In this document: piece by piece, positions 23,300-34,810 of the stretch | How positions within the stretch are numbered: the first letter of the stretch is position 1 | How the letters are laid out: every line of letters begins with the position of its first letter | From: Inia geoffrensis | Lineage: Eukaryota > Chordata > Mammalia > Artiodactyla > Iniidae | Assembly (NCBI GenBank): GCA_036417435.1 | Contig: CM070904.1 | Coordinates: forward strand, 20,256,835-20,320,834 | DNA: 64,000 nt | Direction: 5' to 3' | Notes under the pieces: model-generated | Database searches by the model: none | What the model was told of the DNA's origin: nothing | Seen by the model: the letters and a program-made list of their open reading frames with translations, nothing else | Translations under genes and position numbers: made by a program

Positions 23300-23535
23300 T
23301 AATAATTCTAATCATTATTAGCACCTAACATTTATTCAGTCACTTTGCCAAAGTGAACAGTTTACTTTAATGTAATCTTTATGAAATTATAAGGTGGTTA
23401 CTATTATACCCATTCTACTGATGAAGTAACCTCAGGGTACAAGGAGTGACTTTCCCAAGAGAACACAGCATAACCAGTTAGTGGTGGAATAATAATTTTA
23501 GCTCCCTTCTGGCTACTGTTAAAACTCGAGTTTCT
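23300..23535 (-). repeat. MIR SINE
   Basis: On the reverse strand it matches MIR. The plus strand shows the characteristic CATTTATT, ATTATACCCATTCTACTGATGA, CTTTCCCAAGAGAACACAGC and AGTTAGTGGTGGAAT blocks (quoted in part), i.e. the inverted MIR core and tail. Confidence 0.75.
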
Positions 23536-23808
23536 CCACCATGGCAAGGAACTGAATCAAACATTAAAGTTCTAGAGAATAATTGAAGTCTAACCTGGGG
23601 GCGGGGAGACACCGTGATAAGACTTTAGAGAAAAGAACAAAAGAACATATTTCTGGTGAGAAATATGTCACTCTGGAAGACTTAGCGGAGGATGGGAGCT
23701 GCGGGTTAATTAAGATTTGGATGAATGGAGGAGGGGTAGAAGGAACAGCATGACTGAAAGCCTGGGGAATATGAGTAACTTACCATGTCCTAATATCCTA
23801 GTCAAGCG

Positions 23809-23810
<2 letters not shown>

Positions 23811-23857
<47 letters not shown>

Positions 23858-23921
23858 CGCTCTCTCTCTCGCTCTCTCACTCGCTCTCTCTCACATACAC
23901 ACACACATACACACACACACA
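23811..23921. repeat. (CT)n then (CA)n compound microsatellite
   Basis: About 80 bp of nearly pure CT/CTCG units (23811-23891) run directly into about 28 bp of (CA)n. The Arg/Glu or Ser/Leu ORFs over it are artefacts. Confidence 0.97.
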
Positions 23922-23924
23922 AAC

Positions 23925-25160
23925 CCTCAAGCTTCAGTTAAGGAATGTCTGCTGGTTTTGCTTGATTCAGTGTCTCCCCATCTTTTGGTAACTGCACCCT
24001 TTCGAGGTCTTTCCTTTGGGGAATGGTCCTGCCGTTATTCTGCCCTGGAGCTTCACTAATGCTGCAGCTAGAGCCCCCTGCACAAGGGCACACTCAGATA
24101 TGCCCATCCCGGAAGTGAAAGGGAGTCAACCCCACAGAGACAGCACAGGGCTAGTGGTGTACCTTCCACACCTTGAGTAGACAACGTTACTCTTCAGAAG
24201 GCACCAGACAGGTGGACCACCATTACCCACAGCGGTGGCCGGCTCAGGAACACACCTTTGCATGGTCGTCTTCTCCTCCTTTGATTCGCCCTTGCTTATC
24301 CCCCTACTGCTGTTCCCTGGAATCACTTCCCAACTGAGCTGCCTGTTCTTGACTTGCGCTCTGCCTTGGAGGAAGCCCTTGTGAAGCTCTTGACTTATGC
24401 TCTGCCTTGGAGGACGCCCAGGTGAAGACAGTTCTTCATAGTGAGCTGCCCAAAGTGCCCTCTGCCCATCCTTCCCAAGGCAAGGTTATCCAGCTTTCGC
24501 TCTGATACTGACTAGCCTCTATTCTTCCAGTAACTTTCTTGCTCCACTTGTATATTTCAGCCAGCATCCATTTCAGTTTCTTACCACCAAAGAACCTGTA
24601 CTGACGTATAGCTTTGTTTCAAGTGGATCCATATTATACCATTGACTAACAGGAGGAAAGTTCTGCACCTATGCAAATAGACAAATCTTGCTGATGGTCA
24701 GTGTGGTTGTTGCTTTAGGTGGGAAGAAATTCTGAAACATCTGACAGTATTACTAAGTTGCTCTTAAAAGACTGACATTATGGGTGGACCGTGCAGTCAT
24801 CTGGCAAGTGATTCACGGTGTTTCTGCCAATGCCCACACCTGGCATATGATGAAGTGCTGAAATCCAGCATTTTGTTGACTACTGGATGGGCATCTAAAA
24901 CTAAGACACCATATGATTTTATGCCTTCTCTCTTAGCTCGCCCACCACTCTCTGAAATCACTACCTTCTGTTGTTTCTCACTTAAGGACCACTCCTGTGA
25001 TAGAGTGATCTTTGGAGGAAAACACAAATTGCTTTCTACTTCTCCAGGTAAGGAACTGGGGAACAGATGCAAGATTCAAACACATGTCTCTTGATTTCCC
25101 AAGACTCTGTTTATCCACTAAATCATACAGCTTTCCATTGTCACTTGACATAAACAGGTT
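23925..25160. other. unique sequence with a 41-bp tandem duplication
   Basis: No gene identified. It holds the tandem duplication at 24346-24427 and several anonymous ORFs of up to 104 codons (24780-25094) without a recognisable domain. Confidence 0.5.
24346..24427. repeat. 41-bp tandem duplication, two copies
   Basis: Unit 1 (24346-24386) and unit 2 (24387-24427) share CTTGACTT..GCTCTGCCTTGGAGGA..GCCC...GTGAAG with a few substitutions and no indel. Confidence 0.9.
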
Positions 25161-25169
25161 AGATTCCTA

Positions 25170-25258
25170 TTAAGTCCAAGTATATCTATCATCCATTCAC
25201 CTATCTCGCTATCTAGCTATCATCTTTCTTTCTTCCTATCATCTATCTTCTACCTAAT
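25170..25258. repeat. degenerate TATC-type microsatellite
   Basis: Repeated ATCTATC / TATCATC / CTTTCTTCC units without a clean period. Probably a decayed tetranucleotide repeat. Confidence 0.7.
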
Positions 25259-25837
25259 TGCTGAGTGATTCCAAATACACAAGTATAGCCTTGAATAGTG
25301 GCCGTTTTTCTAAAATCTTCATCTGAAATTGCAAAGAGGAAAATCTACATTACTCTAGTGCATCTGCTCCTTGTTAATTCTTAATCTGTTGTATCTTTCA
25401 TTGTCATGATTTGTCCAGCTGTGTGAGTCTAACTCATAAGTTCATATGCCACATAAACTACACTAAAGAATTGTTGAAACAAAGTTGAGACTCCTGGGCT
25501 CCGAGCACTCCTCCACACAGGAGCAGTCTAAGACTAGCTGACCCAATGCCAAGAAGATCATAAAAATCCACTAAGAAACTTGCAAATGAGTCCAAGGTGC
25601 CCCTCCCCCCACCCTGGTGTGTGTGTTTTACACTCTGTTGGGTTTCTAAAAGAAGAAAAATGCTAAGAAAAATCCAACATTTCACTAAAGATGAATAACT
25701 TTCTGAGAACTTTGCCAATACCCTACACAGAAATGGACCTTTTATCTCCTAAAATAGAAACCTGAACAATGGGTTTGCTTTTGAACAATGCTTTCAAAAA
25801 CAGAACTTGCCATTTGGAAAGTTTCTTACGATTTTCT

Positions 25838-26015
25838 AGAACAGTGGCTTCCAAATGCAGCCCACCATTAGAATCACCCAGGGGGCTTTTGATGGGGAAA
25901 AAAAAAAAAAGAAGATTCCAGGGTCCCACTGTAAAACTATTGAAGCAGATCTCTGGCAGGTTGGACCAAGTTTCCCTGGTGATTCTGATATTCGGCCAGG
26001 TTTGAAAACCATGCA
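25838..26015 (+). mobile_element. MER5-like hAT-Charlie relic
   Basis: Contains ATTAGAATCACCCAGGGGGC, then CCAGGGTCCCACTG and a GGTGATTCTGATATTC...TTTGAAAACCAT end, in the order found in MER5A-type elements. An A-run lies inside it at about 25899-25911. Confidence 0.75.
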
Positions 26016-27615
26016 TGGCTAGAGTGTCGAGTCTGAACATTAAATACTGCCTTAGCAGTTAAAATTTGAGTGCCTGTGATTATAACTTTATTCTACTAAT
26101 TTCCTTTGGATTTATGTTTTGGAAGAAAAGCCTGGATGGCAAGTCATTGGACCATTATTGTGTCCAAATCCTCCATCTTGAAAAAAGCCCTTCGAAAAGT
26201 TTACAAAGACTTTTCAAATGATGGATCTGATCCTTGATTATTGTAGTCCTGATTGCTCTTCTGTGGGGGACAGGCCTGGTGGTGGGGGGGAAGATGGGAA
26301 GTTATTTCCAACCTGGCTGAATCATCGGGATTGAGTCAGAAAGCTGGAAAGGATGAGGGGAAACCATCTGGCTTAGTCCCTGTCTTCATGTGGTTGTGAT
26401 TTGCTTCTAGGAATTTCAAGGCAGGCAGAGTTCACTGCTCATGTTTCAATATGTCAGTAGTGAGTAAGTCCTTCCTTAGGGCCACCTGATGCTGCTAGCA
26501 AGCTGGCACGTCCTGATCCCCAGTGAACAGAAAAGGACGCCTTTTCCCTAATCTCCCCCTAATAAAATAATATGAACGGATGGACTATAAGCCTAGTATA
26601 AGCATGACCCAGACTAAGTGGGGAAATCAAAATAGAAGCCCAACCCAACACTGCCACTAAGAAAAATGGCCAAGTCAGGCTAATCATTAACATCCTTATG
26701 TTGTCGTTTCTTCGTCTGCAAATTGAAGAAATCAAACCCTTCCCTTTCTGGCCTGATGTTGTTTACGTCTACCATGCCATCCTTTATTTACTCACTCGTG
26801 AAGGCCTTCAGTGTGCCACTCAACGGCTATGTGCTGGGTAATAGCAGGGAATAATAAGACAAACATGCTCCCTGACCACAAATAACTTAGAGTCATAAAG
26901 AAAACAGACAAATAATGAACAAACAATGACTATGTAATTACACTGATGCTACTTCTGTAGGGGAAAAGAACGATGGTAAGGCACTCTAAAGGAACTATTT
27001 CGGCTAGAATTCCTCCTCCCCTAGACCACACACCTGGCTCTCTAAATCACTGAAGTGTGGAAAGGCAGACAGCTGGTGTGTTCCAAGAACTCTCCAAATG
27101 GACTGATTTACCCATAAGCATGAAACTGATCAATCTTATTAGATTTTGGCAGCTTCTCGATAACCATATTTGTGAGGAAGTATCCACATTTGCTTGCACG
27201 ACTATACACACTCTTCTAAGGAAACCAACAGGGTCTCCAAACTTTAGAGACTAGAGATGTGGCCTCAGTGTCAGCATTACCACTTGGCTAGGAACTACTG
27301 GCAAGGTAAAAGTCATAAACTAAAGCCCATTAACTTCAGTGAGAAAAAATGTTTCATGGCCACAAAATAAACTATTAACATTGGCTCTTCTCCCAGGCCT
27401 GAGCTGACTGTAAAGGAACCCAACAGTATATGGATAGCTTGGTTAAATCATCAACAGTCATGGAAAACATCTCCTGTGGTATCCTATTTGCTGAATGTTG
27501 GGATGGCAGAGTCAGCCCCAAATTAATAAACTCCATTAACAAGATATTAGTTTGTGCTAGATCAGCACTCGTAACTTTCAAGGATGTCTTCACGTCAGCT
27601 GCCACATAAGATATA
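26016..27615. other. unique sequence, no gene seen
   Basis: No coding or RNA gene and no clear repeat. A G-rich patch lies near 26265-26290. Confidence 0.5.
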
Positions 27616-27619
27616 CCCA

Positions 27620-27722
27620 ACAGCTCTATGAGGTATATGGGATGATCTCTCCATCTGAAAGAAGCAAACTATGGGCTAAGGAAGTTGAGTGAATCATTTC
27701 CAAATTATGTAGCTAATCGACA
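27620..27722 (-). repeat. MIR SINE fragment (weak)
   Basis: The plus strand shows CATCTGAAAGAAGCAAACTATGGGCTAAGGAAGTTGAGTGA-like blocks (partial) corresponding to the inverted MIR core. Confidence 0.45.
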
Positions 27723-27736
27723 AATATGCAGACATA

Positions 27737-27790
27737 TGTGTCCGCGTGTGTGTGTGCGCCCACGCGCACACGCACACACACACACACAGA
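27737..27790. repeat. alternating GT/GC/CA tract, self-complementary
   Basis: A GCGTGTGTGTGTGCGC arm is followed by CCAC and then GCGCACACGCACACAC. The two halves are near-complementary, and the whole tract alternates purine and pyrimidine. Confidence 0.9.
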
Positions 27791-27799
27791 CACCACATG

Positions 27800-29680
27800 T
27801 CTCTATGTCAAAGGGCTGCTATGTAGACACTGGTAGTGATGAAGTCCAAAAAGAACAGATGACCTGGAAGAAAATACACAGACTAGATTACATAGAAAAT
27901 ATGTAGAAGAGAATAGACCATAGCTAGTCTCTGATCCTCCTATAAAAGTCCATTGTATTCTTTCTCAGAAAGCTGAGTTGCCAGTGACTACACTAAATGC
28001 CAAAGTGGGTAAATATCACTTGCCCTGTTTGCTTGTTTAGTTTTAAAGAAAAAAGATCTTAAGGAAGACCCCTCCGTTGTTGGTCTAATTTCATTTGAAA
28101 TCTTTCACTATTATTGCTGTTGTTGCTATAAGTAGCAGCATCACTATCATGATTTTTTTTTTTTTTTTATTCTTTTGGAATGGAAGCTCAGACTCCAACA
28201 ATGTGGAGCTGGCCATGTGACAACGATGACAAACACTCGTTCTGTCACCTAAGGTACATTCTTGGCAATCCTTTGTACCCTTACCTGCAATTTAACGACT
28301 AAAAGCTCTTAAACGTACTGTCTGAAAAAAATCAGACTACGGATGGGTTAGCATTCAACACTTGTAAATATAGAACTCAGATTCAGTCAGCTGAATTGAC
28401 CTCGTTAGGTTATCAGAAATTTTATTCTATAACAGGTTGAGTAGTGAACTTTTAAAAATATCTATTCCCCTCAGCAATTATGCAAAAAGCCCAGACTCTG
28501 ATATAGTTACATAGTGTCAGGCATTATGAAGACTTGTTTTGGTCCTGGTAAAAACAATTCATAAGCTATTCACTAGAATCATTGATGGATACCAGTTCAT
28601 TCAATAGGTCATCGTGTTTCCTGTAATTCAGTCTTCCCACACTTTTTCACAAGGACAGTCATTGGCTGGGTCCCCTCTTCGGGGGAGACAAACCCTTGAA
28701 GAAACAATAACTAAGGCTTTTCTCAACTGGAGCCTGGAAAACACAGCCCAGCACGCTGCAAGGGTAAAAGGCAATGCCCCATCCTGCATCTTTGAAAGCA
28801 GGGCATATAAATAGCCCAGGGCACTTTCCTGTTTGGAGAACTCAGTAACAGCTGTTCATAGCCCACATTTCTTTCATACTTCCCTCCCTGCCACAAAGAA
28901 AATACAAACTAAAACTAGCTGTAGGAATGGACATTATTCAACATTAATGTGCCTTTAAAAATAGCACAGGAAGAGTCATAGACACAATGAAGGGAAAAAT
29001 GAGCAAAACTTAGGAGGAGTAGAGAGGAGATACTTTTAAACAATGAGAAATTTAAGCAGGAAGGCAATAAAAAAAAAAGGGGGGGGGGCAGGATTTGTAA
29101 AGGTTGCCTCTGAGAAGTGATATGAAAGGGGCACTGTAGTGGGAATTAGAAAAATCAAGGTATTCGTTGGTGGTGATGCTAATTACTCATGCTTTCTCTG
29201 GCATGCCCCCGAACATCTCTAGGCCTCTTCCATAAAATGGGCAGAGGGTAAAAGAGATAGATCTAGACAGTCTGTAAGAATTCCCTCTAATTCCAGAAAT
29301 GTTATATTGTATGAAACTATAGAGAATGTTGGCTGTTGGGCAATGGAGGAACACTGGATTTACCCGCCAGATATTTAAGTTCCAGTCCCCTAGGGAAGGG
29401 CATTAAGGGGTTTGAAGATGAAGCAAACTGAAGCACACCCAACTTCCTGGCCACTGGTTCCCCCTCCTATGACAGCTGCTTAAGGGGATGGTGAGAAAGC
29501 TCTCCTCAACCCCCTGGATATAGCAGCAGCAACAAGGCAGCCACATAGTCTAATTCTCAGAAGTCCACAACCACAAAATTCCCTTCTCCTTGTCCATGGT
29601 GCCCAACTGAAGGTTCCTTCCCAAGGCTCACAAATTCAGGATGGCAGAACGTGCAGCCTTTGACTAGAGGCCTCATGGCC
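27800..29680. other. unique sequence with a TATA/CCAAT-like arrangement
   Basis: No gene identified. Poly(T) lies near 28150-28168 and an A-run plus G-run near 29070-29090. The only promoter-like feature is listed separately at 28661-28835. Confidence 0.5.
28661..28835 (+). promoter_or_regulatory. weak promoter-like module (TATA box, inverted CCAAT)
   Basis: An ATTGGC (inverted CCAAT) at 28661-28666 and a good TATAAATA at 28806-28813, followed about 25-30 nt later by pyrimidine-rich sequence. The two are 140 bp apart, which is long, and no exon can be recognised downstream. Chance occurrence is quite possible. Confidence 0.15.
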
Positions 29681-29925
29681 TGTGGGTAAAGAGCACAGGT
29701 ACTGGAGTCAGACAGACTTGTACTCTCCACTCTGCCGAGTACCAGATCCATGACCTTTGGTAAGTTACTTAATATTTCTCTGATCTTCAAATGTTGTTGT
29801 TGTTCCTTTTCTAATTTCCCAAAATGGAGACAGAAATGCAGTTATGAGCTTTATATGTAGTTATCAAAGTACATGACATGGAGTAAACACTCAATAGACA
29901 TTATCTACTATTATTTGCTAACATT
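29680..29925 (+). repeat. MIR SINE, nearly full length
   Basis: GTAAAGAGCACAGGTACTGG (tRNA-like head), AGTCAGACAGACTTG, then CATGACCTTTGGTAAGTTAC and a terminal AACACTCAATAGACATTATC, in MIR order. Confidence 0.85.
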
Positions 29926-30793
29926 ACTTTCATGGAGTGTTTTACTTACTTAGCTTGGAGAAGTTTTGTTTGTTTGTTTTTCCCAGGTCCTTCGACCTCC
30001 TGAATCACCCTATCATCTTTGATGGAAAAAAAAAAAAGCCTTCTAGCATAGGATGGTCAAGGAGCAACTGATTGCACATTGACTAGAGTTCAATTAAGCA
30101 GGCAAAAATCAGTCTGTAAGCCCCTAATGTGGACCACTTAGTGAGTAAATCTAAACATTTAAAACTGGCACTCCAAGTGTACGGTTAGACTTCCCTAGGG
30201 CAAAAAAATGCACATTTTTCCATCCAGCCTAGACATGCAACATGTCTCCCTTATACGTCACCCCTCTCGTCACGAAAAGGAACATACATCTGCATTTTGG
30301 GAGTCTCATCAGATGGGATATTTCCTCTGCTTCTGCTATGAACTGTGCTAAGAAATCGGTCAACAATAAATGGAAACTCTAGGTGTATATGCTTGTCTAA
30401 AGCCAGGATCCTAACGTTCATATCTGCCTTTTCTGCATTACAAGGTTAGATTATCTGAAAATGCCCCCAAAGGACAAATCATCTTACATGAGGGAAGGAT
30501 ACTCTGAGAAACTAGTCTATGTTCAGGGAGATAAAACTTAACAATGGGTTACAGAGGGAATCTTTCTGGGAAGATCTGAGAGAAAAGACAATCATCCATC
30601 CCGTAGGACTCACAAAAGTTCCTGTATGAAAGCAAGGCTTTTCCTAGAACTGCACTGTTCAGTCATCTTTACTTCTAACTCACATCGACATGGCCTTCCT
30701 ACAGCAAAATAGAATCACAGTATTTTAAAGTAGCAAGAAAGAAACCATATACAATCTTTAGTTGAATCTCTTCCTTTTACTTGCCCAGGTTAC
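29926..30793. other. unique sequence, no gene seen
   Basis: An A-run lies at about 30025-30037. No ORF or repeat of note. Confidence 0.5.
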
Positions 30794-31043
30794 TACAGCT
30801 GACCCTTAAACAACACTGGTTTGAACTGCGTGGGTTTTTCCCCTTATATGCAGGTTTTTTGTATGAGTAAGTAAATGCTACAGTACTACATGGTCTGAGG
30901 TTAGTTGAATCCTCAGATGTGAACCGGGGATATGGGGGAACTGTGGTGAGGAACCACAGGGTTAGGGTTAAGTTATATGCAGACTTTCAACTGCATGGAG
31001 AATCCACACCCCTAACCCATGCATTGTTCAAGGGTCAATCATA
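30794..31043. mobile_element. Tigger-type (Tc1/mariner) MITE
   Basis: Terminal inverted repeats CAGCTGACCCTTAAACAACA (30796 on) and TTGTTCAAGGGTCAAT (ending about 31041) enclose about 246 bp, flanked by TA at 30794-30795 and 31042-31043, the expected TA target duplication. Internal GTTTGAACTGCGTGGGT and CTTTCAACTGCATGGAG blocks extend the inverted repeat. The element is non-autonomous with no transposase ORF. Confidence 0.88.
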
Positions 31044-31058
31044 CTCATTTGTGTTTTA

Positions 31059-31437
31059 TTTTATTCCTTTTTTAAGGTAACTATGTGAGGTAACACATAT
31101 GTTTTTTAAAAATTTTATTTATTTAATTTATTTATTTTTGGCTGCGTTGGGTCTTCATCGCTGCATGCAGGCTTTCTCTAGTTGCAGCGAGCGGGGGCTA
31201 CTCTTCGTTGCGGTGCGCAGGCTTCTCATTGCAGTGGCTTCTCTTGCTGTGGAACACGAGCTCTAGGTGCGCGGGCTTCAGTAGTTGTGGCACGCGGGCT
31301 CAGTAGCTGTGGTGCGTGGGCTCACTTGCTCCATGGCATGTGGGGTCTTCCCGGATCTTCCCGGTTAGATCAGGGATCTAACCCGTGTCCCCTGCATCGG
31401 CAGGCGGATTCTCAACCACTGCGCCACCAGGGAGGTC
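31059..31437 (-). mobile_element. CHR-1-like SINE with a non-SINE 3' tail
   Basis: The SINE body is about 31101-31437 on the reverse strand. It has the long CHR form and a small internal tandem duplication (CTTCCCGGATCTTCCCGG near 31348-31366). The 15-bp perfect TSD CTCATTTGTGTTTTA lies at 31044-31058 and 31438-31452. Between the left TSD and the A/T-rich tail lie about 40 bp (31059-31100) that are not CHR sequence and include a GTTACCTCACATAG-type core (reverse strand). Because the TSD encloses them, they entered with the SINE. Confidence 0.93.
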
Positions 31438-31452
31438 CTCATTTGTGTTTTA

Positions 31453-32551
31453 AAGTTGATCCCAAATGACCTAAAGCTCAGCCCAGAGAAATCACATATA
31501 ATATGTGGCTTTGGTTCCCGCCCCCCCCGCCCCCACACACACACACACTGGACACTGAGTAAATCCATCTAAATGTCCAAGGCTCTGGAGGCTGGTGCCT
31601 TCAATTGGAAATGGACATGGCAACAGAAATATGCCTAAGAATTTACCAAGGAAAGCAGAATACCTGGAAACCCAAGATTTAACCTGAGTGGTGGAAATTG
31701 TGATAATCAGCTCTGTTAACCTATGGATTCGATTTCACACAGAAGACTAGGCAGGCCCAAAGGGGAATTTCAAGGGTGCTGGGCAAAGGTGGCTACGGAG
31801 GAGTTTGGAAGAAAATAGTCTTCGGATGCTGGCAGAACAGGGGCCAAGGGGGCTCAGAGACTGAGCACCAGTCCTATAAAGGGCCAAGGACTTCCCCTTG
31901 GCCGTCTTTTCCTTTCTGACATAACAATTGCCCAAATGTCCGAGTTAGGAGTACTCATGGCAAAGCCCTCTGTGCCAGCATCAATGATTGATACCCTGGA
32001 GTTGGACGCAGCCCAGGTGTTGCAGCAACCCTCACTCCCTCACTCGTGAGTGAAGTCTGTCTAGGACATAGGTCCCCAGCCAGGCCAAGAATGGGCCATC
32101 GAGAGTAGTTATGGTGACACCAGTTTCTCCAGAACCCTAAGGGAGCACCTATCCCTGGGTGATTCCAAAGCTGGGCCATAAAACAACACAGGTGAATCCT
32201 ACCAATGCTGTTTTCCGATTTCTCAGGCCTGCTGAGCGAGCAGTGAACACCTGCTCTGTGGTAATAATGGTGTGTGCAGAGAAGTCCAAGAGAATCACCA
32301 AGGTTCTGATTGAATCGAAGAGCATCTCTAAGCAACTGGAGCCAGTGGGAAAGAGAAAGAATGGTGAAGGGCAAAGGCGAAAAAGATCCCATCCAAAATT
32401 CAAGGCACAATCTCCATTGCACAGGACATGCTGTACACCATCAGCATAAGCAAGACAAGGTCCGGAGCCAAGAGGCTTAGGGTTTGTGTGGATGGAAAGT
32501 CAAGTGAGGACACTGGGAGAAACAGGCACCTCGTGCGTCGTCACTCAGCCT
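31453..32551. other. unique sequence, ORFs without known domain
   Basis: A short (CA)n lies at about 31532-31548. Overlapping ORFs of up to 155 codons on the reverse strand (31955-32422) and 96 codons on the plus strand (32159-32449) were examined. No domain or known protein is apparent, so they are treated as chance ORFs. Confidence 0.45.
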
Positions 32552-32562
32552 TAAGCCAATAT

Positions 32563-32888
32563 ATATATATATATTTCTTAGATGTTGGGGGTAGGAGTTT
32601 ATTAATTAATTTTATTATTTATTTTTGCTGTGTTGGGTCTTCGTTTCTGTGCAAGGGCTTTCTCTATTTTTTGGCAAGCGGGGGCCACTCTTCATCGCAG
32701 TGCGCGGGCCTCTCACTGTCGTGGCCTCCCTCGTTGCGGAGCACAGGCTCCAGACGCGCAGGCTCAATAGTTGTGGCTCACGGGCCTAGTTGCTCCACGG
32801 CATGTGGGATCCTCCCAGACCAGGGCTCGAGCCCGTGTCCCCTGCATTAGCAGGCAGATTCTCAACCACTGCACCACCAAGGAAGCCC
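32563..32888 (-). mobile_element. CHR-type SINE with a non-SINE 3' tail
   Basis: The SINE body is about 32600-32888 on the reverse strand. The TSD TAAGCCAATAT lies at 32552-32562 and 32889-32899. About 35 bp (32563-32598: an AT repeat followed by TTTCTTAGATGTTGGGGG-type sequence) separate the left TSD from the SINE tail and are not CHR-derived. The body mixes features of the long and short CHR forms. Confidence 0.9.
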
Positions 32889-32899
32889 TAAGCCAATAT

Positions 32900-33292
32900 T
32901 TTTAACACCCGTGGACAGACCCATCAGACCTAGGCCGCCAGCCCCAGGAAAACACAAGTGACACAGTCAACTACAAGGTTTCTGGTGCCCGATTCCAAGG
33001 CAATGTTCCTTTTTAGCCAGGTCTTCTTCGTGGACCCAAGCTCTGACCGTTTGCTTTGTATTCACTGAGTTCGTAATCTGTTTCATGGTTTCCGTGAAGA
33101 GCTTTGAGTTTTCCTCAAGGAGAGGTCTCAAGTATGTCTGCTTATTTTCCCAAAAGAACCAGAAGAGACGTCAGGGAAACACTCAACTTGGAAAGTGGGA
33201 AAAGAAGAGAATTTGATATTGAGAGACACAGAACATGAGTAATACCCAAACTCATCTCATGTCCACTTAAGATGTCTTATCCACGTCGGTCA
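32900..33292. other. unique sequence, no gene seen
   Basis: No coding or RNA feature recognised. Confidence 0.5.
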
Positions 33293-33585
33293 ATATTCAT
33301 TCATTCATTCATTCATTCATTCAATAAATACTGGACACTTCTGACATGCCAGGCCCTGTTTTAGGCACTAAGAAAGAAGGGTTACGAAAAGCTGCTCGTG
33401 TGGAGTTTGCTACCTGGCATGGGAGATGGACAAAACACACATAAATAAGTATATCATTAATGTCAGGTCATGACAATTGCCCTGAACGAAAATATAGCAG
33501 GAATTGGGGTTCTTGAGTGGCTGGCGTGAGGTAATTTAGACAGGGTAGTCAGGGAAGGCTCTCTGAACAGGGGTCCCTATCATGT
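33293..33585 (-). repeat. L2 LINE 3' end with (TTCA)n
   Basis: It begins with (TTCA)7 at 33296-33324, then AATAAATACTGGACAC, ATGCCAGGCCCTGTTTTAGGCACT and a downstream GGGTAGTCAGGGAAGGCTCTCTG block. This is the inverted 3' end of an ancient L2-type element. Confidence 0.75.
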
Positions 33586-34570
33586 GAGGGATGGAATTTT
33601 GACAAGATGTGAAGGGTTAGCGAGCCTTAGCTCTGAGATATGAGCATAGTTTAAGAGCCTCAATACCATCAATCCAGCTAAAGTCACTGGGCCAGGCTAC
33701 GGTGGAAACAAGAGACAGCATAGTCACTGCCCCCCCTGCAGGGCCTGTCAGATGAGAACTGCAACATGCTTGCCGTATATGGGTCTGCAATTTCTTTATG
33801 TTGTTCATAAAGGCGTGTCAAAGTTTAATGCGTTTCTTCGTAAATGTGCTTAAATCTCTTGTCTTTTTTTTCCCAACAAAATGTCTCATATTTATTACTG
33901 AGCCAGAGCCCTAGTGCAGAAACACTAACACAAAGAGAAAAATCATTTCCCCGATAAAACACATCCAGCTGTTCAGATAGTAGTGACGGTGGAAGAGTGA
34001 TACAGTAAGATGCTAGTGAAGTGACTTTGACACAGCATAAATATGCTTGCCACTTCATGTGCTTGGTGTATGGGGCTCCTTATAGATCCAGACTGGTTCT
34101 TCTCCAATGTCTTCTCTTGGAGTTGTATCTAATTTTATTAGCAATTTTCAGTCAAATCCATTGGGTAATAGGATGATTCTGCTTTTGTTTTTTTGGTCAG
34201 GAATTGCTTAATCCTGAAAGTCCTGGGAGAAGATATGGCAAGGAGCAAATTCAACCGCACAGAGGGTGGCGGAGGAGAGAAGAGAAACAAATGTGCTTAA
34301 ATCTCTCTCGTGCATTTTTCTTGCCCTTATTGCAAGAGGGTTATTCTTCCATTTCTCCTCTGTGTCACTTCCCCCAGGAGCTCCCATTTCTTCGTCGGCT
34401 TTCTGGAAGGTCTTCCCAGCAACGCCAGGCCAGAATGCCTCCTCCTTTCTCTGACCCAACTCTTCTTTTGACTGTCCTACTCTGTGTAATACCTGCTTCA
34501 CCAGCACCCGATGCGGGATGCAGGATCCCGGTTTGTTTTTGTTTTGCATGTACACCCATGTCATCTCTGG
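33586..34570. other. unique sequence, no gene seen
   Basis: Overlapping ORFs at 34204-34624 on both strands have no recognisable domain. Confidence 0.45.
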
Positions 34571-34573
34571 ACA

Positions 34574-34725
34574 AGCAACAGAGTCAGGAAAAATGTGAAT
34601 TCTAATTCCAGCCCTTCCACTCACTAGTTGTAAACTAGTTTTTCAAGCTCCACTGTAAAATGGGATGCGAACACTGGTACCTCCCTTATGGCAAGGCTGT
34701 AAAGAGGAGACATTATAAGAGGGCG
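34574..34725 (+). repeat. MIR SINE fragment
   Basis: TGTGAATTCTAATTCCAGCC, CCACTCACTAGTTG and CCACTGTAAAATGGGA follow MIR order. Confidence 0.75.
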
Positions 34726-34810
34726 TTTGGGAACGCAAGCTGCTGTCAGCAGGGTCATGGGTTCTTGTAATAAGGGGCTACGCCTTTGATTTTCAGTTAT
34801 GCCCGACAGT

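Noticed and set aside
23710..23941. ORFs rich in Arg/Glu or Ser/Leu
   Set aside because: They are translations of the (CT)n/(CA)n microsatellite.
26262..26295. Possible G-quadruplex
   Set aside because: Only two G-runs of three or more are close enough, so a four-run motif is not met.
31955..32449. Overlapping ORFs of up to 155 codons that might be a processed pseudogene
   Set aside because: No recognisable protein, no poly(A) tail of their own and no target duplication were found; the plus and reverse ORFs are equally plausible by chance.
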